Source: Hydrocarboniclastica marina
GTDB lineage: Bacteria > Pseudomonadota > Gammaproteobacteria > Pseudomonadales > Oleiphilaceae
Reading direction: 5' to 3'
Length of the DNA: 64,000 nucleotides
NCBI RefSeq assembly: GCF_004851605.1
Contig: NZ_CP031093.1
Location: 4,074,061-4,138,060, forward strand
A program made the translations under genes and the position numbers. Below the pieces are notes generated by a model. That model had not been told where the DNA came from. It did not search any database and was given only the letters and a program-made list of their open reading frames with translations. How positions within the stretch are numbered: position 1 is the first letter of the stretch; each line of letters starts with the position of its first letter. Shown piece after piece: positions 31,007 through 39,070 of the stretch.

Positions 31007-32109
31007 AACTGATCGTCCCCGCCGGCCCTGATCTGCGAAGAAGGTGCGGGCTCCAGCAGCGCATCATCATCGTCAAGTACCTTGACCGGATCGCCGCTGG
31101 AAAGCCCATCCTGGCCGTTGATTACAACCCGGTCTTCGAGGGTTAAACCTTCCACAACTTCTACCCGGCCGGCGAGGCGGCTACCCAGCTCCAGCGGCAC
31201 TCTCTTGGCTAATCCGTCCGCGATGACATAGACAAAATTCTCCCGGCCGCGGGTCATCACAGCCTGTTCGGGAATCTGGAGTCCCGTGCGGGTATCGAGC
31301 GTTAAGGAGACGTCGAGGAACTGTCCCGGGTATAACCGGGCGTCGGGATTGGAAACCTGGGACTGTACCGTGAGCGTGCGACTGAGCGGGTCAACACGGG
31401 AACCCAGTTCGGTCACTTCGCCGCTCAATCGCGTAGATGCAGCGCCACTGGTTGCCACGTCTATCGCTTGCCCGGATTGCAACTGGTCGATATACCGTTG
31501 GGGAACCTGAAAGCGCACCAGCATTTGATCGATGCTGTCCAGCGTGGTAATCAGCTGCCCAGCGCTCAACCAGGCGCCGACGCTGACTTCCTTCAGACCG
31601 AGCACTCCGTCGAAAGGCGCGACGACTTCAAGGTTGTCCAAACGGCTCCGGGCCAGCTCAAGACTGGCCCGCGCCACGGCCAGCCCCGCTACCAGCTCAT
31701 CCACTTCCGCAGCAGAAATACTGTTGCTCTTCTGTAGACTTTCAGCACGCCGGAACTTGGCCTCGGCATCTTTCAGACGTGCCTCTGCAACGGCCATATC
31801 CGCCTGGGCCTGTCGCTTGTCGAGACTGACCAGGCGGTCGCCTTGCACAACTTGCTGGCCTTCGGTGAAATGAATATCGACAATTCGACCGTCGACTTCG
31901 CTGACGATGTCCACGGAGTTTCTCGCCCGGGCGGTCCCCACTGCCCGCAGTCGGTCCTGTATCTGGGCCCGCTCGGGCTGAACGACATTGACGTGGGTCA
32001 CGCGCCCGCGCGGGCCCTCGTCATCGGCAGAATCTGCAGGCTGCATGAGATAAGCCGTTGCGCCCAGCGCAATGACCAACAGGATAAAACTCCAAAGCCA
32101 CTGCTTCAT
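31003..32109 (-). CDS. RND efflux periplasmic adaptor (membrane fusion protein)
   Basis: A 368-residue adaptor. An N-terminal membrane anchor (residues 4-22) is followed by a biotinyl-lipoyl segment (EVDGRIVDIHFTEGQQVVQGDRLVSLD), a coiled-coil hairpin (residues 85-155) and beta-barrel domains (SVGAWLSAGQLITTLD). It joins the inner-membrane pump to an outer-membrane channel. GGAGGCC precedes the ATG. It is the first gene of the two-gene pump operon. The upstream 220 bp are shared with the divergent azlC. Confidence 0.92.
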   Translation of the reverse strand: MKQWLWSFILLVIALGATAYLMQPADSADDEGPRGRVTHVNVVQPERAQIQDRLRAVGTARARNSVDIVSEVDGRIVDIHFTEGQQVVQGDRLVSLDKRQAQADMAVAEARLKDAEAKFRRAESLQKSNSISAAEVDELVAGLAVARASLELARSRLDNLEVVAPFDGVLGLKEVSVGAWLSAGQLITTLDSIDQMLVRFQVPQRYIDQLQSGQAIDVATSGAASTRLSGEVTELGSRVDPLSRTLTVQSQVSNPDARLYPGQFLDVSLTLDTRTGLQIPEQAVMTRGRENFVYVIADGLAKRVPLELGSRLAGRVEVVEGLTLEDRVVINGQDGLSSGDPVKVLDDDDALLEPAPSSQIRAGGDDQL

Positions 32110-32329
32110 TGCAGGCCTCCAAGGACAAAAACCGATAGCTGTTGGGCTCCAGGCTGATTATGTCAGCAAAAAGTGCAAGAAAGTTCCACGTCAGGACCTG
32201 GGACAGATTTGTTGCCGAGATGCGCACCTGAAACCGACCTGTGCACTTTTGCGAAGGTCTTGTGATTGCCTGGCGCGTAGCACTGGCTCAGAATCGCTTC
32301 CTTTTGGCGAGGCCAGGACGTTCCAGAGA

Positions 32330-33019
32330 ATGCGCATGTTTATGCAAGACTTCCAGCGCGGCGCGCGGGAGGCAGCTCCAGTCATGGTTGGCTACTTCCC
32401 CATAGCCGTGGGGTTTGGGGTGCTGGCCGTACAAAACCAGCTTTCAGCTGCCGAAGCCGTGATGATGTCGGTTACCGTCTTCGCCGGGGCTGCCCAATTT
32501 GTCGCGGTTGGCCTGATTGCTGCCGGGGTAGATCCCCTGCAGATTGTCCTGGGCGTATTTTTCCTTAACCTGCGCCACCTGATCATGGTGCTGAGTCTTC
32601 GAAACCGCTTCGGTGAGCAACCCGGAGCGGTGATGAAACTGTCATCGCTGCTGGTTACTGATGAAACGTTCTCGCTTGCGGCCAGTGCTCCATCGATTAA
32701 CGTCCCGGCAGCCTACCTGTTGGGAGTGGGCTTGGGCGCTTACTCGGCCTGGGTGGCCGGTACGGCTGTGGGCAGCTGGTTCGCTGCCGGTATACCCGCT
32801 TCGTTAGCCGGCCTTTTCAGCATTGGTCTTTATGCCATGTTTGTGGCCCTGCTGGTGCCCCAGATCAGGCGGTCCTTTCCGGCGGCCGTAGCTGCGCTGG
32901 TGGCCATGGTTGGAAGCAGTCTCATGCAGCCACTGCTGAGTGCCGGCTGGGGAATTGTCCTGGCGACCATAGCAGGCGCTATCGCTGGCGGACTGATGGT
33001 GGCGGAGAAGAAACAATGA
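32330..33019 (+). CDS. azlC: AzlC-family branched-chain amino acid exporter, large subunit
   Basis: A 229-residue membrane protein with about six helices. The conserved AREAAPVMVGYFPIAVGFGVLA start and the FAGAAQFVAVGLIAAGV and FFLNLRHLIMVLSL motifs identify AzlC. With AzlD it exports branched-chain amino acids or similar compounds. The frame is open much further upstream, but the region before MRMFMQ is rich in cysteine and unlike the family, so I start at 32330. The stop overlaps the azlD start (ATGA). Confidence 0.9.
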   Translation: MRMFMQDFQRGAREAAPVMVGYFPIAVGFGVLAVQNQLSAAEAVMMSVTVFAGAAQFVAVGLIAAGVDPLQIVLGVFFLNLRHLIMVLSLRNRFGEQPGAVMKLSSLLVTDETFSLAASAPSINVPAAYLLGVGLGAYSAWVAGTAVGSWFAAGIPASLAGLFSIGLYAMFVALLVPQIRRSFPAAVAALVAMVGSSLMQPLLSAGWGIVLATIAGAIAGGLMVAEKKQ

Positions 33020-33327
33020 CGACTGGTGTCTGGGAACTGATCCTGGCCATGGCGGTCGCGACGGCACTGCCACGTGTTCTGCCGATGCTGGTGGATCTGG
33101 AGCAGTGGTTGCCTCCGACACTGGTTCGTAGCCTGGGCTTTGTTCCGCCTGCAGCACTGGGCGCGCTCATCATACCCGGGGTATTCCATGCTGCCGACCA
33201 TGTCGCGCTAGCACTGACGGCCCTGATGGTGGCGACCGTGCTGGCGCTGCCCCGGAGGAGTTCGTTGCTGTTAACGGTGACCGTGACTTTACTGGCTTGC
33301 TGGGGTGTGAGCCTGCTTCTTGTTTAG
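33016..33327 (+). CDS. azlD: AzlD-family branched-chain amino acid exporter, small subunit
   Basis: A 103-residue protein with three to four membrane helices and the conserved ATALPRVLPML and PAALGALIIPGV segments. It is the partner of AzlC, with a four-base overlap. This is the last gene of the core chromosome before the island. Confidence 0.9.
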   Translation: MTTGVWELILAMAVATALPRVLPMLVDLEQWLPPTLVRSLGFVPPAALGALIIPGVFHAADHVALALTALMVATVLALPRRSSLLLTVTVTLLACWGVSLLLV

Positions 33328-33427
33328 TAAATCGTGGACAGTACCGGCTGACACTACTTGCCGATGCAGAATGTGTTATTTCCTTTAAAAACATCATGTT
33401 ATGAAATTTCCGGAGCACTGTGGGAGG

Positions 33428-33474
33428 GGCAGGGTTTTGCGAAAAAAAGCGTCAATTCTTGACAAAACTCTGCC
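33428..33474. repeat. Inverted repeat at the island's left edge
   Basis: GGCAGGGTTTTG (33428-33439) and CAAAACTCTGCC (33463-33474) match at 11 of 12 positions around a 23-nt spacer with a poly-A run. It lies between azlD and the WYL regulator, where gene content changes from core to defence genes. It may be a terminator or a relic of insertion. Confidence 0.35.
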
Positions 33475-33563
33475 GATCCGGAGGCCGAGACCCACCTCAA
33501 AGCTGGGAAAAGTGGGAAACTGGGAACGTACTAACTTACCTCCTCCCCACCAATCCGACTAAC

Positions 33564-34439
33564 CTAGAAGCCCGGAGCTATTTCCCTCTCGTCAAGCAAT
33601 ACAATTTGCTGCACATGGGGCAACTCATCTGTGGACTCTCCCGGCCGCGACAGGTCGGAGATAAAGCCAAGACGCTTTTTCAAATAAGAGGACAGCGCCT
33701 TTCGTACCTGAATCTTAGCTATGCCATTGTTCATTCCATAGTCTAGTTCGATGACTCGTTTGTGAGCCGGAGGCAGGCTGGGGTTTGGAGCAATCGTCAA
33801 TTCCAGGTATGTGTGCCAATCAGTATCCGATGAGCCATCAATTCCGCTTTCACGAGTCCCTCCGATCTCTAGAATACGGCCAAATACAAAGTCAATGAAC
33901 TTCTGACGCTCGTGGCAGTAGCTGCGTAAGTGCCACCTGTACCCGTCCGATGCCATAGCATGTGGCGTTATCCAACGGTGGCTGGGCTCGTCGCGTGAAA
34001 GTGACTGATAAAGAATGCTTACAGCCATGCCCTCCCCAATAATTCTCAGCAACTGTCTCAAGAGCGATGGATCAATCCTTCGTTCTGGCACTGGCACAAC
34101 GTCAAAATCAGGTGGCGAACTGATGAAGGATTCATGGGATAGGCTACTGGCATGTTCCGCTTGGAGAACTTCAAGCTGGGCCAAGTAGTCACCTGAGCTA
34201 GGGGTTATGAGCTTTGGGGAGAACTCTTCTGTTGCAAGATAGGCCTTTCGCTTGCGGTCGTAATAGACATTTTCTGGAGCCAGATCGAGGTACCGCTTCA
34301 AATCAAGCGTACACTGAGGTACAGAAATTCGGAATTGCTCGATGAGATCCTGCCGGTTGATCTTACCCTCCCAATATAGCCTAAATTCAATGAATTGCAG
34401 CCGTGTTTCGGCGCTCCAGTTACCAACTTTTTGAGTCAT
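33564..34439 (-). CDS. WYL-domain transcriptional regulator (BrxR/CapW type)
   Basis: A 291-residue regulator. The N-terminal winged helix starts NWSAETRLQFIEFRLYWEGKINRQDLIEQFRIS, the pattern of BrxR/CapW repressors of phage-defence operons. A WYL domain follows (DGYRWHLRSYCHERQKFIDFVFGRILEI) and then a C-terminal WCX domain. Known relatives repress defence operons and sense DNA damage or nucleotide ligands through the WYL domain. GGAGCAG precedes the ATG at 34439, chosen over one eight codons upstream. It is divergent from the ubiquitin-like operon, across a 123-bp region with repeated operator-like sequences. Confidence 0.85.
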   Translation of the reverse strand: MTQKVGNWSAETRLQFIEFRLYWEGKINRQDLIEQFRISVPQCTLDLKRYLDLAPENVYYDRKRKAYLATEEFSPKLITPSSGDYLAQLEVLQAEHASSLSHESFISSPPDFDVVPVPERRIDPSLLRQLLRIIGEGMAVSILYQSLSRDEPSHRWITPHAMASDGYRWHLRSYCHERQKFIDFVFGRILEIGGTRESGIDGSSDTDWHTYLELTIAPNPSLPPAHKRVIELDYGMNNGIAKIQVRKALSSYLKKRLGFISDLSRPGESTDELPHVQQIVLLDEREIAPGF

Positions 34440-34459
34440 TTCTGCTCCGCTCTTGGTCC

Positions 34460-34536
34460 GCATAATTTTTATGTTGACATACTTTTTGTTCTTATTGTAG
34501 CATCCCTCATAAGAGCATGATCAGCATAATTTCTAT
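34460..34536. promoter_or_regulatory. Operator-like direct repeats in the divergent promoter region
   Basis: GCATAATTTTTAT (34460-34472) and GCATAATTTCTAT (34524-34536) match at 12 of 13 positions, 64 bp apart, one near each gene start. A TTGACA at 34474-34479 follows the first copy directly and could be the -35 of the rightward operon. They are the best candidates for binding by the WYL regulator. Confidence 0.45.
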
Positions 34537-34562
34537 TCGAACTGTCAATTGGAGAAAAGGCG

Positions 34563-34832
34563 ATGAGCAACGGCAAGTCAGAGCAGGCACCGGGTCAGAA
34601 CAAAAGTTACTCGATCATAGTGAATGGGCGGCCCAAAGAGGTTACCCAAAAGAAGCTGAGTTACTTGGAGGTGGTGCAAATTGCATTTCCCGGAGAGCAA
34701 CCGTCACCACAGCGAATCTACACAGTCACGTTTTCCAACCCTCACGGCAAAGACGGAACGATGGTGGAAGGTCAAGAAGAGGTAATTAAAGATGGCATCA
34801 TCTTCAATGTCACAAAAACTGATCAATCATAA
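34563..34832 (+). CDS. Multiubiquitin-domain protein (ubiquitin-like modifier)
   Basis: An 89-residue protein with one ubiquitin-like multiubiquitin domain (about residues 15-85): SYSIIVNGRPKEVTQKKLSYLEVVQIAF begins the fold, and FSNPHGKDGTMVEGQEEVIKDGIIFNV closes it. The C-terminus is KTDQS, with no diglycine. Proteins of this family occur next to E1-like enzymes and are thought to be modifiers in bacterial ubiquitin-like systems. GGAGAAAAGG precedes the ATG. It overlaps the next gene by 41 bp and is first in the three-gene operon. Confidence 0.82.
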   Translation: MSNGKSEQAPGQNKSYSIIVNGRPKEVTQKKLSYLEVVQIAFPGEQPSPQRIYTVTFSNPHGKDGTMVEGQEEVIKDGIIFNVTKTDQS

Positions 34833-36006
34833 TCCCGATCTTCGTCGCCTCCAGAATGAAGGGTACGAAGTCGAATGCAGGGACGGTTATTTAATCGTCC
34901 ACTCTGTACCCTACGTCAATGCGTCGGGGACACTTGATTGGGGCGATCTGATTAGTGCTCTCGAGCTCAGTGGAGAGCAAACTTGTTCTCCGGTCAGAGA
35001 CCACCAGGTTTGGTTTACCGGTTCTTTGCCACACACGAATCAGGGTAAGCCTGTGAGTGGACTCGGCGGTCAGGGAGAAATCCGTCAAACTCTCACTGAC
35101 GGGATCGAAGCCCGCTACAGATTTTCGAATAAACCATCCGGCGGGTACCAAGACTACTTTCAAAAAATGTCTCGATACGCTTTGCTCCTCTCCCAGTATG
35201 CAAGGGCCATCGACCCGAACGTTTCTGCGCAGACTTTTAAGCCTATTCCGGAAACCGATGAAACGTCCCCTTTTCTTTATGTTGACTCAGCTTCGAGCAG
35301 GACTGGTATCACAGCAGTCTCACAAAAGCTTGCGATGGATAAGGTTGGCATCATAGGCTTGGGGGGCACTGGTTCATACATTCTGGACCAACTAGCTAAA
35401 ACCCCTATCAGAGAGATACACCTTTTCGATGGTGATGACTTTCAGCAGCATAACGCATTCAGAGCGCCGGGAGCGGCCTCACTTCAGGCGCTTCAGTCCC
35501 AACCGTCAAAGGTTGGCTATTTTGAAGACATGTACGGTCATATGAGAAATGGCTTAGTGGCCCACCATCAATTTATCGATGAAACAACCGTTGATGATTT
35601 AGCTGAATTCGACTTCGTTTTCATATGTGTTGATAGGCCAGTGGTACGAAAAATTATCGCTGATTTCCTCACGAAAGCGGAGATTCCTTTTATTGATGTG
35701 GGAATGGATATCACGCTTGTCGAAGAAGATCTGACCTTAGTTGGGACTTGCCGAACCACACTCAGTACGGAATCCAAGAGTGACCATATCAGTAAATATG
35801 CTTCCTTTACCGGAGAGCGTGGCGACGACCTGTATCGCAGTAATATCCAAGTGGCAGATCTCAATGCTCTGAACGCCACTTTGGCAGTGATCAAATGGAA
35901 GAAGTATTGTGGCTTTTATCAAGATTGCTATCTTGAGCATCAATCTTGTTATTCCATAAATACGCATCAGCTCACGAGAGATGAACTTTCAGAGGAGGTC
36001 TCGTGA
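34792..36006 (+). CDS. ThiF-family E1-like adenylyltransferase with N-terminal DUF6791 domain
   Basis: A 404-residue protein. The first 150 residues (VHSVPYVNASGTLDWGDLISAL ... FTGSLPH) match the DUF6791-type domain seen before bacterial E1 domains. The rest is a ThiF/E1 fold: nucleotide loop GLGGTGS near residues 188-194, and FDGDDFQQHNAFR near 211-223 with the conserved aspartate and arginine. Candidate catalytic cysteines include FICVDRP and GTCRTT. E1 enzymes adenylate the C-terminus of a ubiquitin-like protein. A second ATG at 34807 is an alternative start. It ends in a GTGA overlap with the next gene. Confidence 0.82.
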   Translation: MASSSMSQKLINHNPDLRRLQNEGYEVECRDGYLIVHSVPYVNASGTLDWGDLISALELSGEQTCSPVRDHQVWFTGSLPHTNQGKPVSGLGGQGEIRQTLTDGIEARYRFSNKPSGGYQDYFQKMSRYALLLSQYARAIDPNVSAQTFKPIPETDETSPFLYVDSASSRTGITAVSQKLAMDKVGIIGLGGTGSYILDQLAKTPIREIHLFDGDDFQQHNAFRAPGAASLQALQSQPSKVGYFEDMYGHMRNGLVAHHQFIDETTVDDLAEFDFVFICVDRPVVRKIIADFLTKAEIPFIDVGMDITLVEEDLTLVGTCRTTLSTESKSDHISKYASFTGERGDDLYRSNIQVADLNALNATLAVIKWKKYCGFYQDCYLEHQSCYSINTHQLTRDELSEEVS

Positions 36007-36446
36007 GGAAAATGGCAGGTGTCACGCTTCAAGAAGTCGAATTTATTCCCGAGCGGCTTGAGCAAGGCATCCTTTATATATCCCGCAAGTACGGCACAGC
36101 GATCCATTTATGCTGTTGTGGTTGTGGAAAAGAGGTTGTGACACCCATAGGGGCAACCGACTGGTCTCTTAAGATTACGGGCAATAACGTCACGCTTTAT
36201 CCATCAATTGGGAATTGGAGTTTTGAATGCCGTTCCCATTACTGGATTCGAAATAGCAGAGTTGTTTGGGCAGAGGATATGTCACAAGCGACTATCGAAA
36301 GGGGAAGGGACGCCAATCTGAGACGGAAAGCCGCCTTTTTTGCGGAAGATAACGCTCAAAGGCATCCGCCAAAGAAAAGAGTACAAGGTGAAGCAAGTAT
36401 TATTTTCCACATCTGGGCAACGATCAAACGCTGGTTTGGTTTGTAA
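36003..36446 (+). CDS. DUF6527-family cysteine-rich protein of the ubiquitin-like operon
   Basis: A 147-residue protein. It has a metal-binding-looking motif HLCCCGCGKEV near residues 35-45, a second site ECRSHYWI near residues 76-83, and a basic C-terminal half. DUF6527 proteins regularly sit third in multiubiquitin-ThiF operons. The cysteine pattern suggests a zinc ribbon or treble clef, so an E3-like or protease role is possible but unproven. The GTG at 36003 overlaps the previous stop; an ATG at 36012 with GAGGAAA upstream is an equal choice. Confidence 0.7.
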   Translation: MRKMAGVTLQEVEFIPERLEQGILYISRKYGTAIHLCCCGCGKEVVTPIGATDWSLKITGNNVTLYPSIGNWSFECRSHYWIRNSRVVWAEDMSQATIERGRDANLRRKAAFFAEDNAQRHPPKKRVQGEASIIFHIWATIKRWFGL

Positions 36447-36620
36447 AACCGGAATTTGCTTGGATTAGCCAGGGCAGAATATCCCTATAAGAGTATCGAG
36501 GCCATAAGTGGTTGTTGCAGATTAACTTGCAAAGAACCCTGGGTTTGGAATCCCTCTGCCAGGTGGTTTATCAAGGTTATAATCAGGCCGACTGAGGAAG
36601 CTCCAAAAGCCCTCCAAGGC

Positions 36621-38807
36621 CTACAGCAACCTGGTTTGTTCAGAGGAGACAAGCTGATACCCCATGGCCTTGTAGCCTTTCTCGCGCTTCCGGAACATGC
36701 GTTCAAGCATTGGCAGGCTGATATCCAGGTAGTCATAGACAGTGACTTCCTGCTTGCCGTCGGCATCCCGGTGGATCCTGCCAGCATACTGCGACAGCGT
36801 TCCTTTCCAGGCGATGGGCAGGGCTAGAAACAGAGTGTCCAGCCGAGGCAAGTCAAAGCCTTCTCCGATGTATTTCCCGGTTGCAACGATAACCTGAGCT
36901 TCGTGTAGCCGCGATTCCGCCGCCCGGCGTTCTCTGACGCCCATCCCTCCACGTAACACAACCGACGATATGGACTCAGCCTCTAGCAGTGTTGCCAGCG
37001 TTTCAGCATGCTCTCGTCGTTCCGTGAGCAAAAGGCAGTTTGCCAAGTTTTGCACACAACGTACGACATCCTGAACAATGTCCTGATTCCGGGCATTGCT
37101 CTGGGCGAGCCAACGGTAAACCGATGCTATGTGTGGTCGTTCACCATTATTCTGACAGATGTCCGTAGGTGGCGTTTCGTGACGTTCCCGAACGATGACA
37201 CGTTGGACAAACCTGGAACCGTGGTCAGCCCTGACTTTGTGACGAACGGGTCCCGCAACCATAAACATGATTTTTTGGTGACCATCCTGACGGTCAGGCG
37301 TTGCGGTGAGGCCCACGACATATCGGGCGCTGACTTCGTTAAGTAGCATCTCGTAACGAGGAGCTGAAATATGGTGACATTCATCGATGATGACCTGCCC
37401 GTATTCCCGGACCTTACTTGAGACCGTATTATCTTTCTTGTTGATCAGGCTTTGATAGGTGGCAACGTCGATCTGACCGGTAGGTTTCTTTTTGCCGCCG
37501 CCAATCACACCCACGGATGCACCCTCAATGAAGGTTTCCAGACGCTCCTTCCATTGATCCAGTAACTGACGACTGTGAGTGAGGATCAGCGTGTTTACCT
37601 GCCGTTTGGCCACAATGCCAATAGCGGTTACGGTTTTGCCGAAAGCGGTCGGAGCATGAAGAATTCCGGTATCGTGATCGGCAAGCGCCGTCACAGCCTT
37701 TTTCTGATCACGACGCAGCGTTGCTTTCAGGCTGACTTCCGGCAGCAACTGGCCAGGCATTCTGCGGTCATCGATTTCTACCGTTATTCCCTGTTCGCGC
37801 AACAATGCCTGAAGATCATCAAAGCAGCCTCTCGGTACCGAGATATAACCTTGCTCAATCCGGGCACAGGATATGTAACGAGGGATGCCATGAGTTGAAA
37901 ATCGAAGTGCCTGGGTTTTGAAAAATACTGGATTGGCAAAGCTCGCCATGCGCTTTATTCGTGCCGCCAGTGTCCCTGGTATGTCTGACAACTTCATATA
38001 AATGTGATTGGCCAGGGTAAGCGTGATGCTCTCGGGACATCCTGAAATTATCCCTGTATCGACCGGTAAAGCTTGTTCCCACGGCAACGCAACCTCTGCT
38101 ATCGCATCGGAATCAGGCTCATTTCCAACCATATCTCGAAGCTGAGCCGGCGAAACGGTCTTTTGCTGACTAAGTAGCGCCCACTGATCCGGATACGGGG
38201 TTAGCTTATCGTCGACGAATACAGTACATCCACGACTTCGCGCCTCATGCTGAAGCGGAAGGGCAATCAAATTGCCAAATCCACCATCGGGCATCGTATC
38301 CTGGTTGGGGAATAGCCGGTCATAAGAATCGAAGGACAGGCCCGGGTGGCGTTCCATGGCTTTGTCCAGCAGCTTGAACCCCAAAGCCCTCGCGGACCAG
38401 GCCGGAACGGCGTCCGAAAAGAAGATCCATAGGTGGGCACCCGCACCGGACCGGGAGATCTCTACAAGATAAGGGACACCTTCATCACGACAAGCCTGGG
38501 CCAGCGCACGAACATCTGCTCTCCAGTCCTCCTTATCAAAATCTACAGCCAGCAGATAACAGGAACTGTCCGGCAACAAAGGGTATAACCCTGCGACATG
38601 CTTGCCGGACAGGTGTTCATACACTGCATTGAAATCCAGAGGTTTAAATTTTTTGTGCGGGCACTCGCCGCACTTGATCCGGGGTTTCTGACAGGTGCCC
38701 GGAACCCATTCATTTTCGCAGGCCACGGCATAGCCGGAACGGCCACTAGAACCCGTCCAGCGGACTGCATAGACATCCTGTCTGCCGCGAAAGAGCTTCC
38801 GGAACAA
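36621..38807 (-). CDS. TOTE-type archaeo-eukaryotic primase-helicase fusion
   Basis: A 728-residue protein counted from a TTG at 38807. The N-terminal half is an archaeo-eukaryotic primase: VDFDKED (D89, D91), SGAGAHLWIFF with the histidine near 124, and a cysteine cluster (C30, C39, C46, C49). The C-terminal half is a superfamily II helicase with APTAFGKTV (Walker A near 388), DECHH and QYAGRIHRD. Such fusions are known from TOTE conflict systems and related mobile elements. The frame continues 50 codons upstream of the TTG with a coiled-coil segment typical of the family but no usual start; the ATG with the ribosome site is one base out of frame, so the true N-terminus is unclear. Confidence 0.8.
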   Translation of the reverse strand: MFRKLFRGRQDVYAVRWTGSSGRSGYAVACENEWVPGTCQKPRIKCGECPHKKFKPLDFNAVYEHLSGKHVAGLYPLLPDSSCYLLAVDFDKEDWRADVRALAQACRDEGVPYLVEISRSGAGAHLWIFFSDAVPAWSARALGFKLLDKAMERHPGLSFDSYDRLFPNQDTMPDGGFGNLIALPLQHEARSRGCTVFVDDKLTPYPDQWALLSQQKTVSPAQLRDMVGNEPDSDAIAEVALPWEQALPVDTGIISGCPESITLTLANHIYMKLSDIPGTLAARIKRMASFANPVFFKTQALRFSTHGIPRYISCARIEQGYISVPRGCFDDLQALLREQGITVEIDDRRMPGQLLPEVSLKATLRRDQKKAVTALADHDTGILHAPTAFGKTVTAIGIVAKRQVNTLILTHSRQLLDQWKERLETFIEGASVGVIGGGKKKPTGQIDVATYQSLINKKDNTVSSKVREYGQVIIDECHHISAPRYEMLLNEVSARYVVGLTATPDRQDGHQKIMFMVAGPVRHKVRADHGSRFVQRVIVRERHETPPTDICQNNGERPHIASVYRWLAQSNARNQDIVQDVVRCVQNLANCLLLTERREHAETLATLLEAESISSVVLRGGMGVRERRAAESRLHEAQVIVATGKYIGEGFDLPRLDTLFLALPIAWKGTLSQYAGRIHRDADGKQEVTVYDYLDISLPMLERMFRKREKGYKAMGYQLVSSEQTRLL

Positions 38808-39070
38808 TTCAGCTTTTTGATCAGGTTTCAGCTGCGTTACTGTGGATTGTTGCGCAGTGCGATGAAGCTCCTTCCTTCGGGAGAGAAGGGCAGCCTTTTC
38901 CCTCTCAAGTTCGGATAACTTCAGTGCGATGGCTGCGAGCTCTTCTTCTATTCGGATACATGCCTCCTACCCCTGAATTTGCCAAGCAAGGTGATCAAGC
39001 TTTTCGATCTTTTTCCAATCCTATCAGATATATTTTTTCGATTATAAAAATAAATAGCGGACTTTTCTCG

